Below, in pieces: positions 16,263-24,600 of a stretch of DNA of 64,000 bases. A program made the translations under genes and the position numbers. The notes beneath the pieces are model-generated. The model worked only from the letters and a program-made list of their open reading frames with translations, did not search any database and had not been told where the DNA came from. The DNA comes from CAIZQW01 sp942493055 (GTDB lineage Bacteria > Verrucomicrobiota > Kiritimatiellia > RFP12 > UBA1067): assembly GCA_942493055.1 (NCBI GenBank), contig OW818680.1:4650001-4714000 (forward strand). The letters are read 5' to 3'. Each line of letters begins with the position of its first letter. Position 1 is the first letter of the stretch.

Positions 16263-17117
16263 TTATTCTTTACGGACATCCACGCGTTTGCCGCTGCCGC
16301 GCTCGTATGGAGGAGGGCTGACGTAGGCCTGCCCGTCGTCCGGGGGAGGCGTGCGCGTTGTGCGTCCGAAGAAGGGAAAGCCGAAGGGGGAAAAGGGGTT
16401 TCCGTTGCTGTATCCTTCCTGGGCCAGCACCATCTGATACTCCTGTTCTGCTGCCCGAAAAATGAAGAAGGCGATAAGCAGACGGATAAACATGTAGCCT
16501 TCAATTTTGCCGGTAACCGCTGAATAAACAACGCTCAGCGCCATGAGAATGGCCACAAAACGTCCGATGCGTGAAGCAATCCAGGTCGCCTTGACCCTCG
16601 TCATAAAAAACTGCTGGAGGAAGGCCCGCAGGATGCGACCGCCATCCATCGGAAAGGCCGGAAGCAAATTGAAAACAAAGAGGAAGAGGTTCACCCCCCC
16701 GACCTTTATAAGAACAAATTCGTTTATCATGCCCGGCTTATAAACGAGCACTCCATTGGCATCAAGACGAAGTCCAGCAAAGAGGAATCCTCCTATGGCG
16801 AGCAAAAGACTGACGAGTGGTCCAGCAAGTGCCATGAGCAGCTCCTGCCATGCCTTACGCGGCATGGAGAGCATGGTGGCGCATCCGCCGATCATCATAA
16901 GGGTGATGTCTCTGACGCGACATCCGAACGCCATGGCGACGAGGCTGTGCCCCAGTTCGTGCAGTAAAATGGAAACCAGCAGGACGAGTCCAAACGCGAG
17001 TGCATAGAATGGATCGCTTTCACCCCTTGCCAGAATAAAGATCAGGATAAAGAGCGAGAGATCGGCCTTGATGGGGATTCCGAAGACGGTGAAGAGTTGG
17101 TAGGTAGTTTTGATCAT
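16263..17117 (-). CDS. M50 (site-2-type) membrane metalloprotease
   Basis: The 284-residue protein is a multi-pass membrane protease. HELGH, in a hydrophobic helix, supplies two zinc His and the catalytic Glu, and NLLPAFPMDGG supplies the Asp ligand; both are diagnostic for peptidase M50. There is no PDZ or CBS domain. The C-terminal 50 residues are a polar Pro/Gly-rich tail. Such proteins cut membrane-bound regulators within the bilayer. The ATG at 17117 overlaps the manA stop (ATGA), so the pair is translationally coupled; a functional link to sugar metabolism is not known. A longer frame reading into manA is rejected. Confidence 0.9.
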   Translation of the reverse strand: MIKTTYQLFTVFGIPIKADLSLFILIFILARGESDPFYALAFGLVLLVSILLHELGHSLVAMAFGCRVRDITLMMIGGCATMLSMPRKAWQELLMALAGPLVSLLLAIGGFLFAGLRLDANGVLVYKPGMINEFVLIKVGGVNLFLFVFNLLPAFPMDGGRILRAFLQQFFMTRVKATWIASRIGRFVAILMALSVVYSAVTGKIEGYMFIRLLIAFFIFRAAEQEYQMVLAQEGYSNGNPFSPFGFPFFGRTTRTPPPDDGQAYVSPPPYERGSGKRVDVRKE

Positions 17118-18073
17118 AAGGTTGTGATGAGTAATGAAGCGTTGCCTGTAAGGGTGAATTTCTGCGCCGCCGCAGGGATGAGGCAACTCATGCCCTTGGT
17201 GAGTTGCGCGGTTTCGCCACCTGCTTCGACGGAGACGTTGCCGTCTTCGACAAAGAGTGCGGTAAAGGATGTGCCGTCGTGTGCTACGGATGTACTCCCC
17301 GCCAATGTAAGCTTCCCGACTTGAAAGAATGTGCAGGAGACCAAGGATTGGTATCCATCCATTCCAGCATTTACGCATTCGCGCATTCGCGCATTCCCAT
17401 CCCCGTTCTTCCAGTCGATCGTCTTGAAGCTCTCTTCGATATGAAGCGGACGCGGCTTGCCATCCGCGCCGACGCGGTTCCAGTCGTAGAGCCGATAGGT
17501 GGTGTTGGAGTTTTGCTGGACTTCGTAGATCAGGCAGCCGTCGCCGATCGCATGGACGAGTCCGCCGGGGATGAAGATGGCGTCGCCTGGATTGACCCGC
17601 ACTTCCGTCAGACATTTGTCTGCCGTGCCATCAGCCAGCGCGGCGCGCAGCATTTCAGGTGTTGTTCCTGCGCGGAGTCCTGCATATAGGCTTGAACCTT
17701 GAAGGCGGTCGAGGACGTACCACATTTCCGTCTTGGGCTCGCCGTGGGTGAGCGCCGCATTGGCGTTGTTCGGGTGGACCTGCACGCTGAGCTTATCGCG
17801 GGCGTCAATGAGTTTGAAGAGCAAGGGAAAACGTGCGGGGTCAGGTGTCTTTGTCCCCATGAGTGCTACACCGAACTCAGTGGCCAAGTCAGGGAGTGAA
17901 CGCCCGGCATACTTGCCCTGAGAAACAATGCTGGTTCCGTCCGGATGGGCAGAGATTTCCCATGATTCGGCACAGGGGGTTGGCGTTCCCGTGCGATGGA
18001 AATGGGTGGAGAGGCGGTCGCCTCCCCAGATATAGTCTTTGTAGACGGGGTTAAATGTCAGGGGTGTCTTCAT
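17114..18073 (-). CDS. manA: Class I mannose-6-phosphate isomerase with in-frame insertion
   Basis: The enzyme interconverts fructose 6-phosphate and mannose 6-phosphate, feeding GDP-mannose synthesis. This 319-residue version is of the short Bacillus-type class. Zinc-site regions are visible as QVHPNN, EMWYVL and GGLVHAIGDG, with the RLYDWNR and LHIEES signatures after them. Residues about 222-243 (KNGDGNARMRECVNAGMDGY) have no family character and are encoded by a GAATGCGC-type repeat (17345-17410). They fall between the core and the C-terminal beta domain, where a loop extension might be tolerated. The start ATG at 18073 gives the expected length. Confidence 0.9.
   Translation of the reverse strand: MKTPLTFNPVYKDYIWGGDRLSTHFHRTGTPTPCAESWEISAHPDGTSIVSQGKYAGRSLPDLATEFGVALMGTKTPDPARFPLLFKLIDARDKLSVQVHPNNANAALTHGEPKTEMWYVLDRLQGSSLYAGLRAGTTPEMLRAALADGTADKCLTEVRVNPGDAIFIPGGLVHAIGDGCLIYEVQQNSNTTYRLYDWNRVGADGKPRPLHIEESFKTIDWKNGDGNARMRECVNAGMDGYQSLVSCTFFQVGKLTLAGSTSVAHDGTSFTALFVEDGNVSVEAGGETAQLTKGMSCLIPAAAQKFTLTGNASLLITTL
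17345..17410 (-). repeat. GAATGCGC-type repeat inside manA
   Basis: On the minus strand this stretch reads as degenerate units GGGAATGCGCGAATGCGCG, GAATGCG and GGAATGG. Similar units occur at about 8758-8800 in intergenic DNA. It keeps the manA frame open and adds roughly 20 residues. Confidence 0.65.
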
Positions 18074-18240
18074 GGGATCAATTCTTGAGATTATCCTGAG
18101 TGCATCAGGTGGCGGAAAGAGGATAAATAATAACACATGCTGGCCACCAGGTAAAGACCCGCCACGAAAAAACAGGAAAAAGGCGATTGCGTTTTTTAGA
18201 AAGAAGAGTAATATTCTAAACACTGTAAGGAGGATTACAC

Positions 18241-19269
18241 ATGCAGAAAATATCGTGTGCTGCCATGGCGGCGTGTGCGCTTGTCGCGTCGGCGGCTGAG
18301 CCGGTCTTTAAGACAGGCGTCAAGCTGAACGTCGGAGACAAACCGATAGCCTTCGAGGTCGGACATCTTGTTCCGGCTGTGGCAGATTGGAATGGCGACG
18401 GGAAGAAGGATCTGGTCGTTGGCCATTTCATGGGCAAAGACGGGAACATGAAGCTGTTCATCAACACCGGAACAGATGCGGCTCCTCTGTTTGTGAAGGA
18501 ACAATCTCTATTGGCTGACAATAGGCCTATACGTCTGGATGCTGGCTGATGTGTAGGAGCTTATCCACAGGTTGTGGATTGGAATAATGACGGCAAGCTG
18601 GATTTGCTCTCCGGCGACAGTAATGGAAAAGTTTGGATATTCATCAACAAAGGAACGCGTAACGAACCTCTCCTTGAAACAGGGGTTCAAGTGGATGCTG
18701 CAGGTACACCTATTGTAGGTGAGCGCACAGAATACGAGAGGGACTCGAAGGGACAATATCATGCCAAGCCCTCTACCTCCAAAAAGATCAGCGGTGTTTA
18801 TTCCAAACTGCATTTTGCCGATTGGAATGGAGATGGCTTGAAAGACCTGTTGATTGGTCAAGACGGCCCGACGCGCGATCTGATTGTCTGGTATAAAAAC
18901 ATCGGAACCAAAGAAGCCCCGAAGTTTGAGGCTCCCAAACCGATAGTCTTGCCAGCCTCGAACGTGAGTATGTCGCGCTTGTCCCCGTATCTGATCGACT
19001 GGGATAGGGACGGAAAGGTGGATCTGCTCTGCGGTGCGGAATCATCGCCGAAGATTCTCTTCTTCCGAAATAGCGGGACTGCTGAGGCTCCGAAACTGGA
19101 GGCGGCAAAACCTGTCGAAGTGAAAGGGGATGGCTTTGAAAAAGGCTATCGTAATCGATTTGATGTTGCAGACTGGAATAACGATGGCAAATTAGACCTG
19201 CTGGTCGGTAATATCAGTAGCGAAGACAGGAAGAGCACAGGCAACGTCTGGCTGTTTCTGCAGGAGTAG
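18241..19269 (+). CDS. Secreted FG-GAP/VCBS-like repeat protein interrupted by in-frame UGA
   Basis: One reading frame of 342 sense codons is split by a single TGA at 18547-18549. Before it: a signal peptide (MQKISCAAMAACALVASA) and two blades. After it: four more blades with DWNNDGKLDLL, DWNGDGLKDLL, DWDRDGKVDLL and again DWNNDGKLDLL. These D-x-[DN]-x-D-G-x-x-D loops bind calcium in integrin-like propellers. The sequence around the stop, LDAG-UGA-CVGAYPQVVDWNNDG, continues the repeat pattern smoothly, so no frameshift is needed. GGA to TGA would explain it; recoding as selenocysteine is an alternative. If real, the open frame 18241-18549 would give only a short fragment. Confidence 0.7.
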
Positions 19270-19290
19270 TGGGTGAGTTAGCGAAAACGG

Positions 19291-19333
19291 AATACGTGTC
19301 AGTGCGTGACAATATAACGCGCTGACACGTATT
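19291..19333. terminator. Hairpin between convergent genes
   Basis: AATACGTGTCAG (19291-19302) pairs with CTGACACGTATT (19322-19333) in a 12-bp stem. The plus strand continues with ATTATTTTG. It sits between the FG-GAP gene and the cystatin gene and probably ends transcription from both. Confidence 0.65.
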
Positions 19334-19334
19334 A

Positions 19335-19724
19335 TTATTTTGTGGAAGTCTCTGCCTTGACCCATTCCCAGGAGGTCAGTTGATAGGGGTCAGGGTTGCG
19401 CCAGGCCTGCCACCAGACAATGGCTTTCGCGGTCTTCTCTTTGCCATTCAGCTTGACCTTGAGTTCAAGCTTGTAATTCATCCCTGCGACAACCTGCGTT
19501 TCTGCGCTGAGGATAGAGACCAATTCACACTTTTCAGTTTTCTCTTTTCCTTTTTTAGCAGCCTTCTCGTGGGCCTGAACCGCAAAAGTGGCGACAGCGA
19601 TGGTATCCTTGTTTGTGACGCACGTGGGCGAGTAGCCGCCACACTTAGGTTCCTTTTCTGCTCGAACAGGAGATGCGCATGCGAGTGCAAGCAGAACGCA
19701 GAGTGTCAGTGTATTGTATTTCAT
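19335..19724 (-). CDS. Secreted cystatin-like protease inhibitor
   Basis: The 129-residue product starts with a signal peptide (cleavage near residue 22, ...SPVRA). The mature part follows the cystatin fold step by step: an N-terminal GG (29-30), a helix resembling the plant LARFAV motif (ATFAVQAHEKA), the diagnostic QVVAG loop at 77-81, the following strand NYKLELKV, and Trp residues in the last hairpin (104, 105, 108 and 119). Cystatins plug the active site of papain-like cysteine proteases. Bacterial members are uncommon, and this one looks closest to phytocystatins. Location is inferred to be periplasmic or extracellular. It has its own terminator hairpin and no obvious partner. Confidence 0.85.
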   Translation of the reverse strand: MKYNTLTLCVLLALACASPVRAEKEPKCGGYSPTCVTNKDTIAVATFAVQAHEKAAKKGKEKTEKCELVSILSAETQVVAGMNYKLELKVKLNGKEKTAKAIVWWQAWRNPDPYQLTSWEWVKAETSTK

Positions 19725-19745
19725 GGAGTGCTCCTTTGTTTTGTG

Positions 19746-20354
19746 TTACGCAACGATGATGAAAATGGAGATGAGAACAAGGACTGCCGCGGAACAGTAG
19801 GGGAGGATGCGGGAGAGTTTGGCGGACCGCTGGATATAGCCGCCAATAAATCCGGAGAAGAGTCCGACAAGCGTAAACCAGAAGAAACCTTGTGCCGTGA
19901 AGAGCAGGCCGAGTGTGGCAAGTTGGACAGGGACGGAGATGCTGGACGTGTGATTCACAAACTGAGGCAGGAAGGCGATGAAGAAGAGCGCGACCTTGGG
20001 GTTCAGCAGGTTCATGAGCACGCCGCGCTGAAAGGCGGTGCGGAACGTCGCAGCTTCTGGCTGCACGGTGAGCGTCACGGCGGAGCGCACCGTCTTGTAG
20101 GCGAGATAGAGAAGATAGCTGGCGCCAAAAATTTTAATCGCGATAAAGATGCGCGGCTCAGCCATGCAGAGCGCAGAGACGCCCAGCGCGACAGCCAGCG
20201 TATGTGCGAAACATCCGCTGCACATGCCCCAGGCTGTTGCCAGCGCGATTTTACGTCCCTGCTCCATGCCTTTGGCCAGCACAAAGAGAATATCCGGTCC
20301 CGGTGAAAGTGTGAGCAGGGCTGCTGCCAGCAGGAATTGGAGGAAGGTGTTCAT
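19746..20354 (-). CDS. LysE/RhtB-family exporter
   Basis: The 202-residue inner-membrane protein has six hydrophobic segments and the family opening LTLSPGPDILFVLAKGMEQG, plus NLLNPKVALFFIAFLPQF. Family members export amino acids such as lysine, homoserine or threonine; the substrate cannot be read here. Its ATG overlaps the SDR stop by 4 bp, so it is translated with that enzyme, which may produce or modify the exported compound. Confidence 0.9.
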   Translation of the reverse strand: MNTFLQFLLAAALLTLSPGPDILFVLAKGMEQGRKIALATAWGMCSGCFAHTLAVALGVSALCMAEPRIFIAIKIFGASYLLYLAYKTVRSAVTLTVQPEAATFRTAFQRGVLMNLLNPKVALFFIAFLPQFVNHTSSISVPVQLATLGLLFTAQGFFWFTLVGLFSGFIGGYIQRSAKLSRILPYCSAAVLVLISIFIIVA

Positions 20355-21100
20355 GGGTTCAGGGACCAGCCTTCATCACCGTGATAGATCATGCGCTTGG
20401 TCATGCCGCCATCTACGGTGATGTTCTCAGCATTGATGAAGCCAGAATCCTGTGAACAGAGGAACTGCACAACACGAGCGATGTCCTGCGGTTCGCCGAT
20501 GCGCTGGGAAGGATGCTGGAGCTTGTCCGCAGCAGATACAGGTGCGATAGCTTGCTCAGTGCCTTGCCAGGCGCGGGTATCAACCCATCCCGGGGCGACG
20601 CTGTTCACGCGGGCGATGCCAGTCAGGCTCATGGCGAGTCCATGGGTAAGCGCCGTGATGCCGCCCTTGGCCGCGGTATAGCTTTCAGTGTCGCGTTGCG
20701 ACATGAAGGCGCGCGTTGAAGAGATGTTCACGATGCTTGCGCCCGGGTTAAAGTGCTTCAGGAAGAGCATCGAAAGATAATAGGGCGCAGTCACGCCGAC
20801 ATGCAGAATCTCATTGAAGGCTTCATACGAGCACTGGCTCAGGATGCCGCCATTGCTGAAGCAGGCATTGTTGATGAGAAAGTCGATGGTTCCGAATTTT
20901 GCGATCACGGCGTGAGCAAAACGTTCAAGGTCCTCCTGCTTAGCCGCATCGCCTTGAACGAAGAGATGGGTGTCGGAAGCGGCTGGCTCTTTGTCAAAGA
21001 TAGCGACAGATGCGCCTTGAGCGGCGAACATTTCAACGAGGCAGCGTCCGATACCCTTGGAGCCGCCAGTCACAACAGCCACTTTGCCTTCAAATATCAT
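20351..21100 (-). CDS. Short-chain dehydrogenase/reductase
   Basis: The 249-residue enzyme has the classical SDR features: TGGSKGIG nucleotide-binding loop, NNA at the end of beta 4, a catalytic Ser in NISSTRAF, YTAAK (Tyr and Lys), and a C-terminal ITVDGGMTKRM. It uses NAD(P)(H) to oxidise or reduce an alcohol/carbonyl of unknown identity. The start is placed at 21100, the ATG after the tRNA gene; a version from 21199 would translate the tRNA. The gene is about 20 bp downstream of tRNA-Leu on the same strand and is coupled to the LysE-type exporter by an ATGA overlap. Confidence 0.92.
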   Translation of the reverse strand: MIFEGKVAVVTGGSKGIGRCLVEMFAAQGASVAIFDKEPAASDTHLFVQGDAAKQEDLERFAHAVIAKFGTIDFLINNACFSNGGILSQCSYEAFNEILHVGVTAPYYLSMLFLKHFNPGASIVNISSTRAFMSQRDTESYTAAKGGITALTHGLAMSLTGIARVNSVAPGWVDTRAWQGTEQAIAPVSAADKLQHPSQRIGEPQDIARVVQFLCSQDSGFINAENITVDGGMTKRMIYHGDEGWSLNP

Positions 21101-21120
21101 AAAAAAAGACTCTGTTGAGA

Positions 21121-21205
21121 TGGTGGGCGCGGAGGGGGTCGAACCCTCACGCCTTGCGGCACAGGAACCTAAATCCTGCGTGTATGCCAATTTCACCACG
21201 CGCCC
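21121..21205 (-). tRNA. tRNA-Leu (anticodon UAG)
   Basis: An 85-nt class II tRNA on the minus strand. Acceptor arms GGGCGCG (21199-21205) and CGCGCCC (21125-21131) pair, with discriminator A and an encoded CCA at the 3' end. The anticodon stem is CAGGA/TCCTG around TTTAGGT, giving UAG (21169-21171). A long variable arm (GCCGCAAGGC) and the GGTTCGACC T-arm confirm Leu. Confidence 0.95.
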
Positions 21206-21650
21206 TGAAAACGTGGTGGATAATAGCAGATTGCCTCCTTTGCCAGCAAGCTAGAAATCATCAGGTATAAACTAGGGGGTGTGATTCGTTTTAGTTGAAG
21301 ATTAGGTTGCATTGGACGTTTCCGAACGGAGTCGCGCGATGATGGCACTGATTCGTATGGCGTTCCCATGCCGCCAGTGCATTTCCGTCTGTTTGCAGCG
21401 TCTGACGATAACAACCCTGACCACAGCTTCGAGATGTCTGAGGGGCGATGAAGAACCCCCTCCTTGCGCAGCAGCCTGTAGCGCATGTTGTTTTTAAATG
21501 GGGTCCCAACGAGCAACCCCATATGATCGTCGTTCGCCTCTCACGCCAACGCAAAGCCAATGAAAAAGCGCTGCCGAACAGCACGTTGTGTGCCGGCGCG
21601 GCAGACGCTCCCAGGTGGCCACCCGCAACCGCTAGTCGCGAGCAGAAACG
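21206..21650. other. Non-coding stretch after the giant repeat protein
   Basis: Short frames exist on both strands but none has a ribosome-binding site or protein-like composition. No strong hairpin with a T-run was found. It probably holds the tRNA promoter and the 3' untranslated end of the giant gene. Confidence 0.5.
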
Positions 21651-24600
21651 CTACCTCAGTAAAATCAGCGAGCCTCTCTGTGAGGTCATAACCAGCGTGT
21701 CGCCTCGGACCTCCAGCTTGAATTTGTCCGGGAAGCCCGACAAGGCGGGCTTGCCGGTAAAGGAACCCGTTGCAATCACGTAGGTGTGGAAGGGCGGGTT
21801 CGCCGAAGTTTCGTCCGCAGGCATCACCGTCAGTCCGGAGATATCCACGTTCGCGAGTGACAGGCACGTGCAGGTTTCGCCATCGATCTTGACGAGGTAC
21901 ACGCTGCCGGCGGCGAGAACGCCGTTGCTGACCGCGCCGGATCCCGTCACGGAAGCGGGTTGAACCGAGCCGCCGCCCAGGTCCAGCGTACCGCTCGGCC
22001 CGACGTTAACGGCGAGACTCGAGTAGTCCGGAGTCAGGTCGGTCGTCAGGAGCGAGCCGTCGCCAGGATCCCGCAACAGGATGTAATCGGTGGCAGTGGC
22101 CGAGTCGCGGCCCAGCGGATCGTAAGCGAGTCCGCCCGGCAGCCCTGTGACGGAGGGGCCGACACTGCCGCTGCCGTCACCGTAGCGGATATCAATGGCG
22201 TGCGGCCCGGGCGTCAGCGCGACGTTCATGTGCGTGCCGGCCGAGTTGTGGTTGTAGAGAAGCTGCACGCCGTCGATCATCAGCCGGACGTCGTCGTCGA
22301 AACTGACCCAGAACGACCACGTGACCGTGGAACTGGTACGGTTCCAGAGGTAACCGGTGTAAATCCAGGTGTGGTTGTTGCCGGCCCAGGAGCCATCCGC
22401 GTAGGTGGCGTTGCTGGCCTTGATTCCGTTGCCCGCGCGCGTCGTGAGCTGCACGCCGGTCTTGGGGTTGGGCGAGTTGGTGTTCCAGTTCACCGGAATC
22501 ATCCCCTCGTAGAGGCCGGGAAGTGGGCCCAGCGAGAGCGTGCCTTCGTCGATGACGAGCGCAGCACCCGTGTCCGTGCCGGGCAGTGCGGGCCCGGTGG
22601 TGAGGAGCGGCAGACCGGACTCCGGGTTGGCCAATACGTTGTAGTTGGCGAAGACATCAGTATTGCGGCCTTGGAAGTCCACCAGGAAGGCACCCAAGCC
22701 GGCGGGCATGGCCGGCCACCAGGCTGGGCGCGTGGCCGAGAGGCCGGCGGTGCCGCCGCGCTGGCCGAAGCGCGCCTCGAAAAGGTGCGCGCCGGGGGAG
22801 AGGGTCACATTTGAGCGCGTGGTCGTGGCCGAGCCGGCATCGCAGAGCACCACGGAACCGTCGACCTTGACGACTGCGGTGTCGTCGAAGTTCTCCATGA
22901 GCGTCCACGTCACGTCATGGCCCTCGTGGTTCCAGATGTAGCCGGAGTAGACGACCATCGTGTTGTCTGTCCACGTGTAGCCATTGATGACACCGCCGGA
23001 ACCGCACGTGCCGTTGACCGCTCGGGTGGTCTGCTGGACAGCACTCATCGGGTTGGGGTCAACCGTGTTGCGCGAGTACATCACGGAGCCTTCCCAGAGG
23101 CCGGGCTGCGAGGGTGTGGACTGGAGCTTGCGCCAGAACGGCCCCCACGGCTGCGTGGAGACAGTTAGGAATGAGCCGTCGCCCGGATCGGTCAGTGCAC
23201 GCCAGCCTGCGCCGTTGCCGGTGTCGATCTCGACGCCGCTCACGCCGGAGTGGCTGTTGCCGACGCTGCCGGTTCCGTCCCCGAAGTTGGCCCGGATAAG
23301 GTGCGGGCCGGGTGTGAGCGTCACGGTCGTGGTCTTGGCGGCGGCGTTGGCGAGGACGGAGAGCACAGAGGTCTCGTCGACCCAAAGGGTCACATTGTCG
23401 TCAAACGACCCGCGAAGCTTCCATGTCACGTTGGTGGACTCGCGGTTCCAGAGGTAGCCGGTGTAGATCCAGGTGTGGTTGTTGCCGGCCCAGCGTCCGT
23501 CGGCGAACGTGGCGTTGGAGGCCTTCGTGCCGTTGCCGGCGACGGTGGTAAGCTGGAAGGTGTCGCCGGGGTTGCAGGCGTCGTCGACCCACGCGGTGCG
23601 GATCATACCCTCCTGCAGGCCAGGCCGAATCGTGTCATCAGCGCGCGGGACGTTGATGGACGGGGCCACGGACGATGCCAGCGCGAGGGAGGCGCGGCCT
23701 GTACCGATTTTGCGGATGGCGGCCGCTGCGAGTGTTCCCCCTACGATGGAGCCACCCTCCTTGAGCGTGACGCTGGTGTTGGTGAGCGCGAAGCCGCCGA
23801 GATTGAGCAGGGCCGACGCGCCCGCGCCGCCGACCTCGACGGGCGAGGCGAACGGAAGCGCAGCGGGGGTAGCGAGTGCGAGGGTGCCTTCACGGACGCG
23901 CGTAGGGCCGGAATAGGTGTTCTGCGTCGACGTGAGGGTGAGCACGCCGCCACCCGTCTTGGTGAGACCGCCGGAGGTGGCGGGCGCGGTCCTGAGCGTG
24001 AGCGTGACGTTGGTTTGGCCACCGCCGGTGAGGGTGACGGTGACGTCGCCGGCGGGATGGTCGTTTCCGGACGAAATGGCGCGGAAGCCGGTCACGGCGC
24101 CGCTGGCGCGGTCATAGACCGTATCAACGAAACCGGCATAGCCGCCGTGACTGTTCAGGATGGGGAAGGGTGGCGCGTAGTAGCCGGTCAGAGGCGTGTC
24201 CAAATTGAAACTCACGAGGCCGCGGCCAGACGGCGCGGAAAGCGGAATGTCAACCGAACGGGTCAGATTCGTGGGCACGTCAAAGGTCGCGCCCTCACCG
24301 TAGAGCGTGGTACGCGTGGGCTGGTTGACTCCGGTATAGTTAAAGAGATATGACACGCTATCGCCCGTGTTGACGCGGAAGGTGCCGCCATTGAAATTGA
24401 CGTATTTCTTGGACGCATTACCGTAGGAGTAGATGCGGCGGGCGTGGAGCACGCCGTACCCCTCGAAATTGATGAGGGCTGTGCTGAGGCTGTTGGTCAA
24501 ACGGCCGATGTCGAGGGTGCCGTTGTCCACTCTGGCGTAGGCGTCTCCGCCGATGGTGAGTACGGAATATGCGGGTGCGGAGTCATAGCTGCCGTCGCTG

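Noticed and set aside
16263..17615. 450-codon version of the M50 protease
   Set aside because: The first 165 codons are the manA gene read in another frame; the family start is the ATG at 17117.
18561..18579. A perfect DnaA box (TTATCCACA) with a near-inverted second copy
   Set aside because: It lies within conserved codons of the FG-GAP-like repeat (AYPQVVDW), alone, without a cluster of boxes, an AT-rich unwinding region or dnaA/dnaN nearby. It is best explained by coding sequence.
21101..21199. Longer N-terminus for the SDR enzyme
   Set aside because: It would translate the tRNA-Leu gene; the SDR fold starts at MIFEGKVAVVTGG.
23250..24353. Long plus-strand frame (367 codons) opposite the giant repeat gene, with others at 21960-22814 and 26790-27380
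   Set aside because: High G+C and a repetitive template keep antisense frames open. Composition is Gly/Arg/Val-rich shadow, with no ribosome-binding site or known domain.
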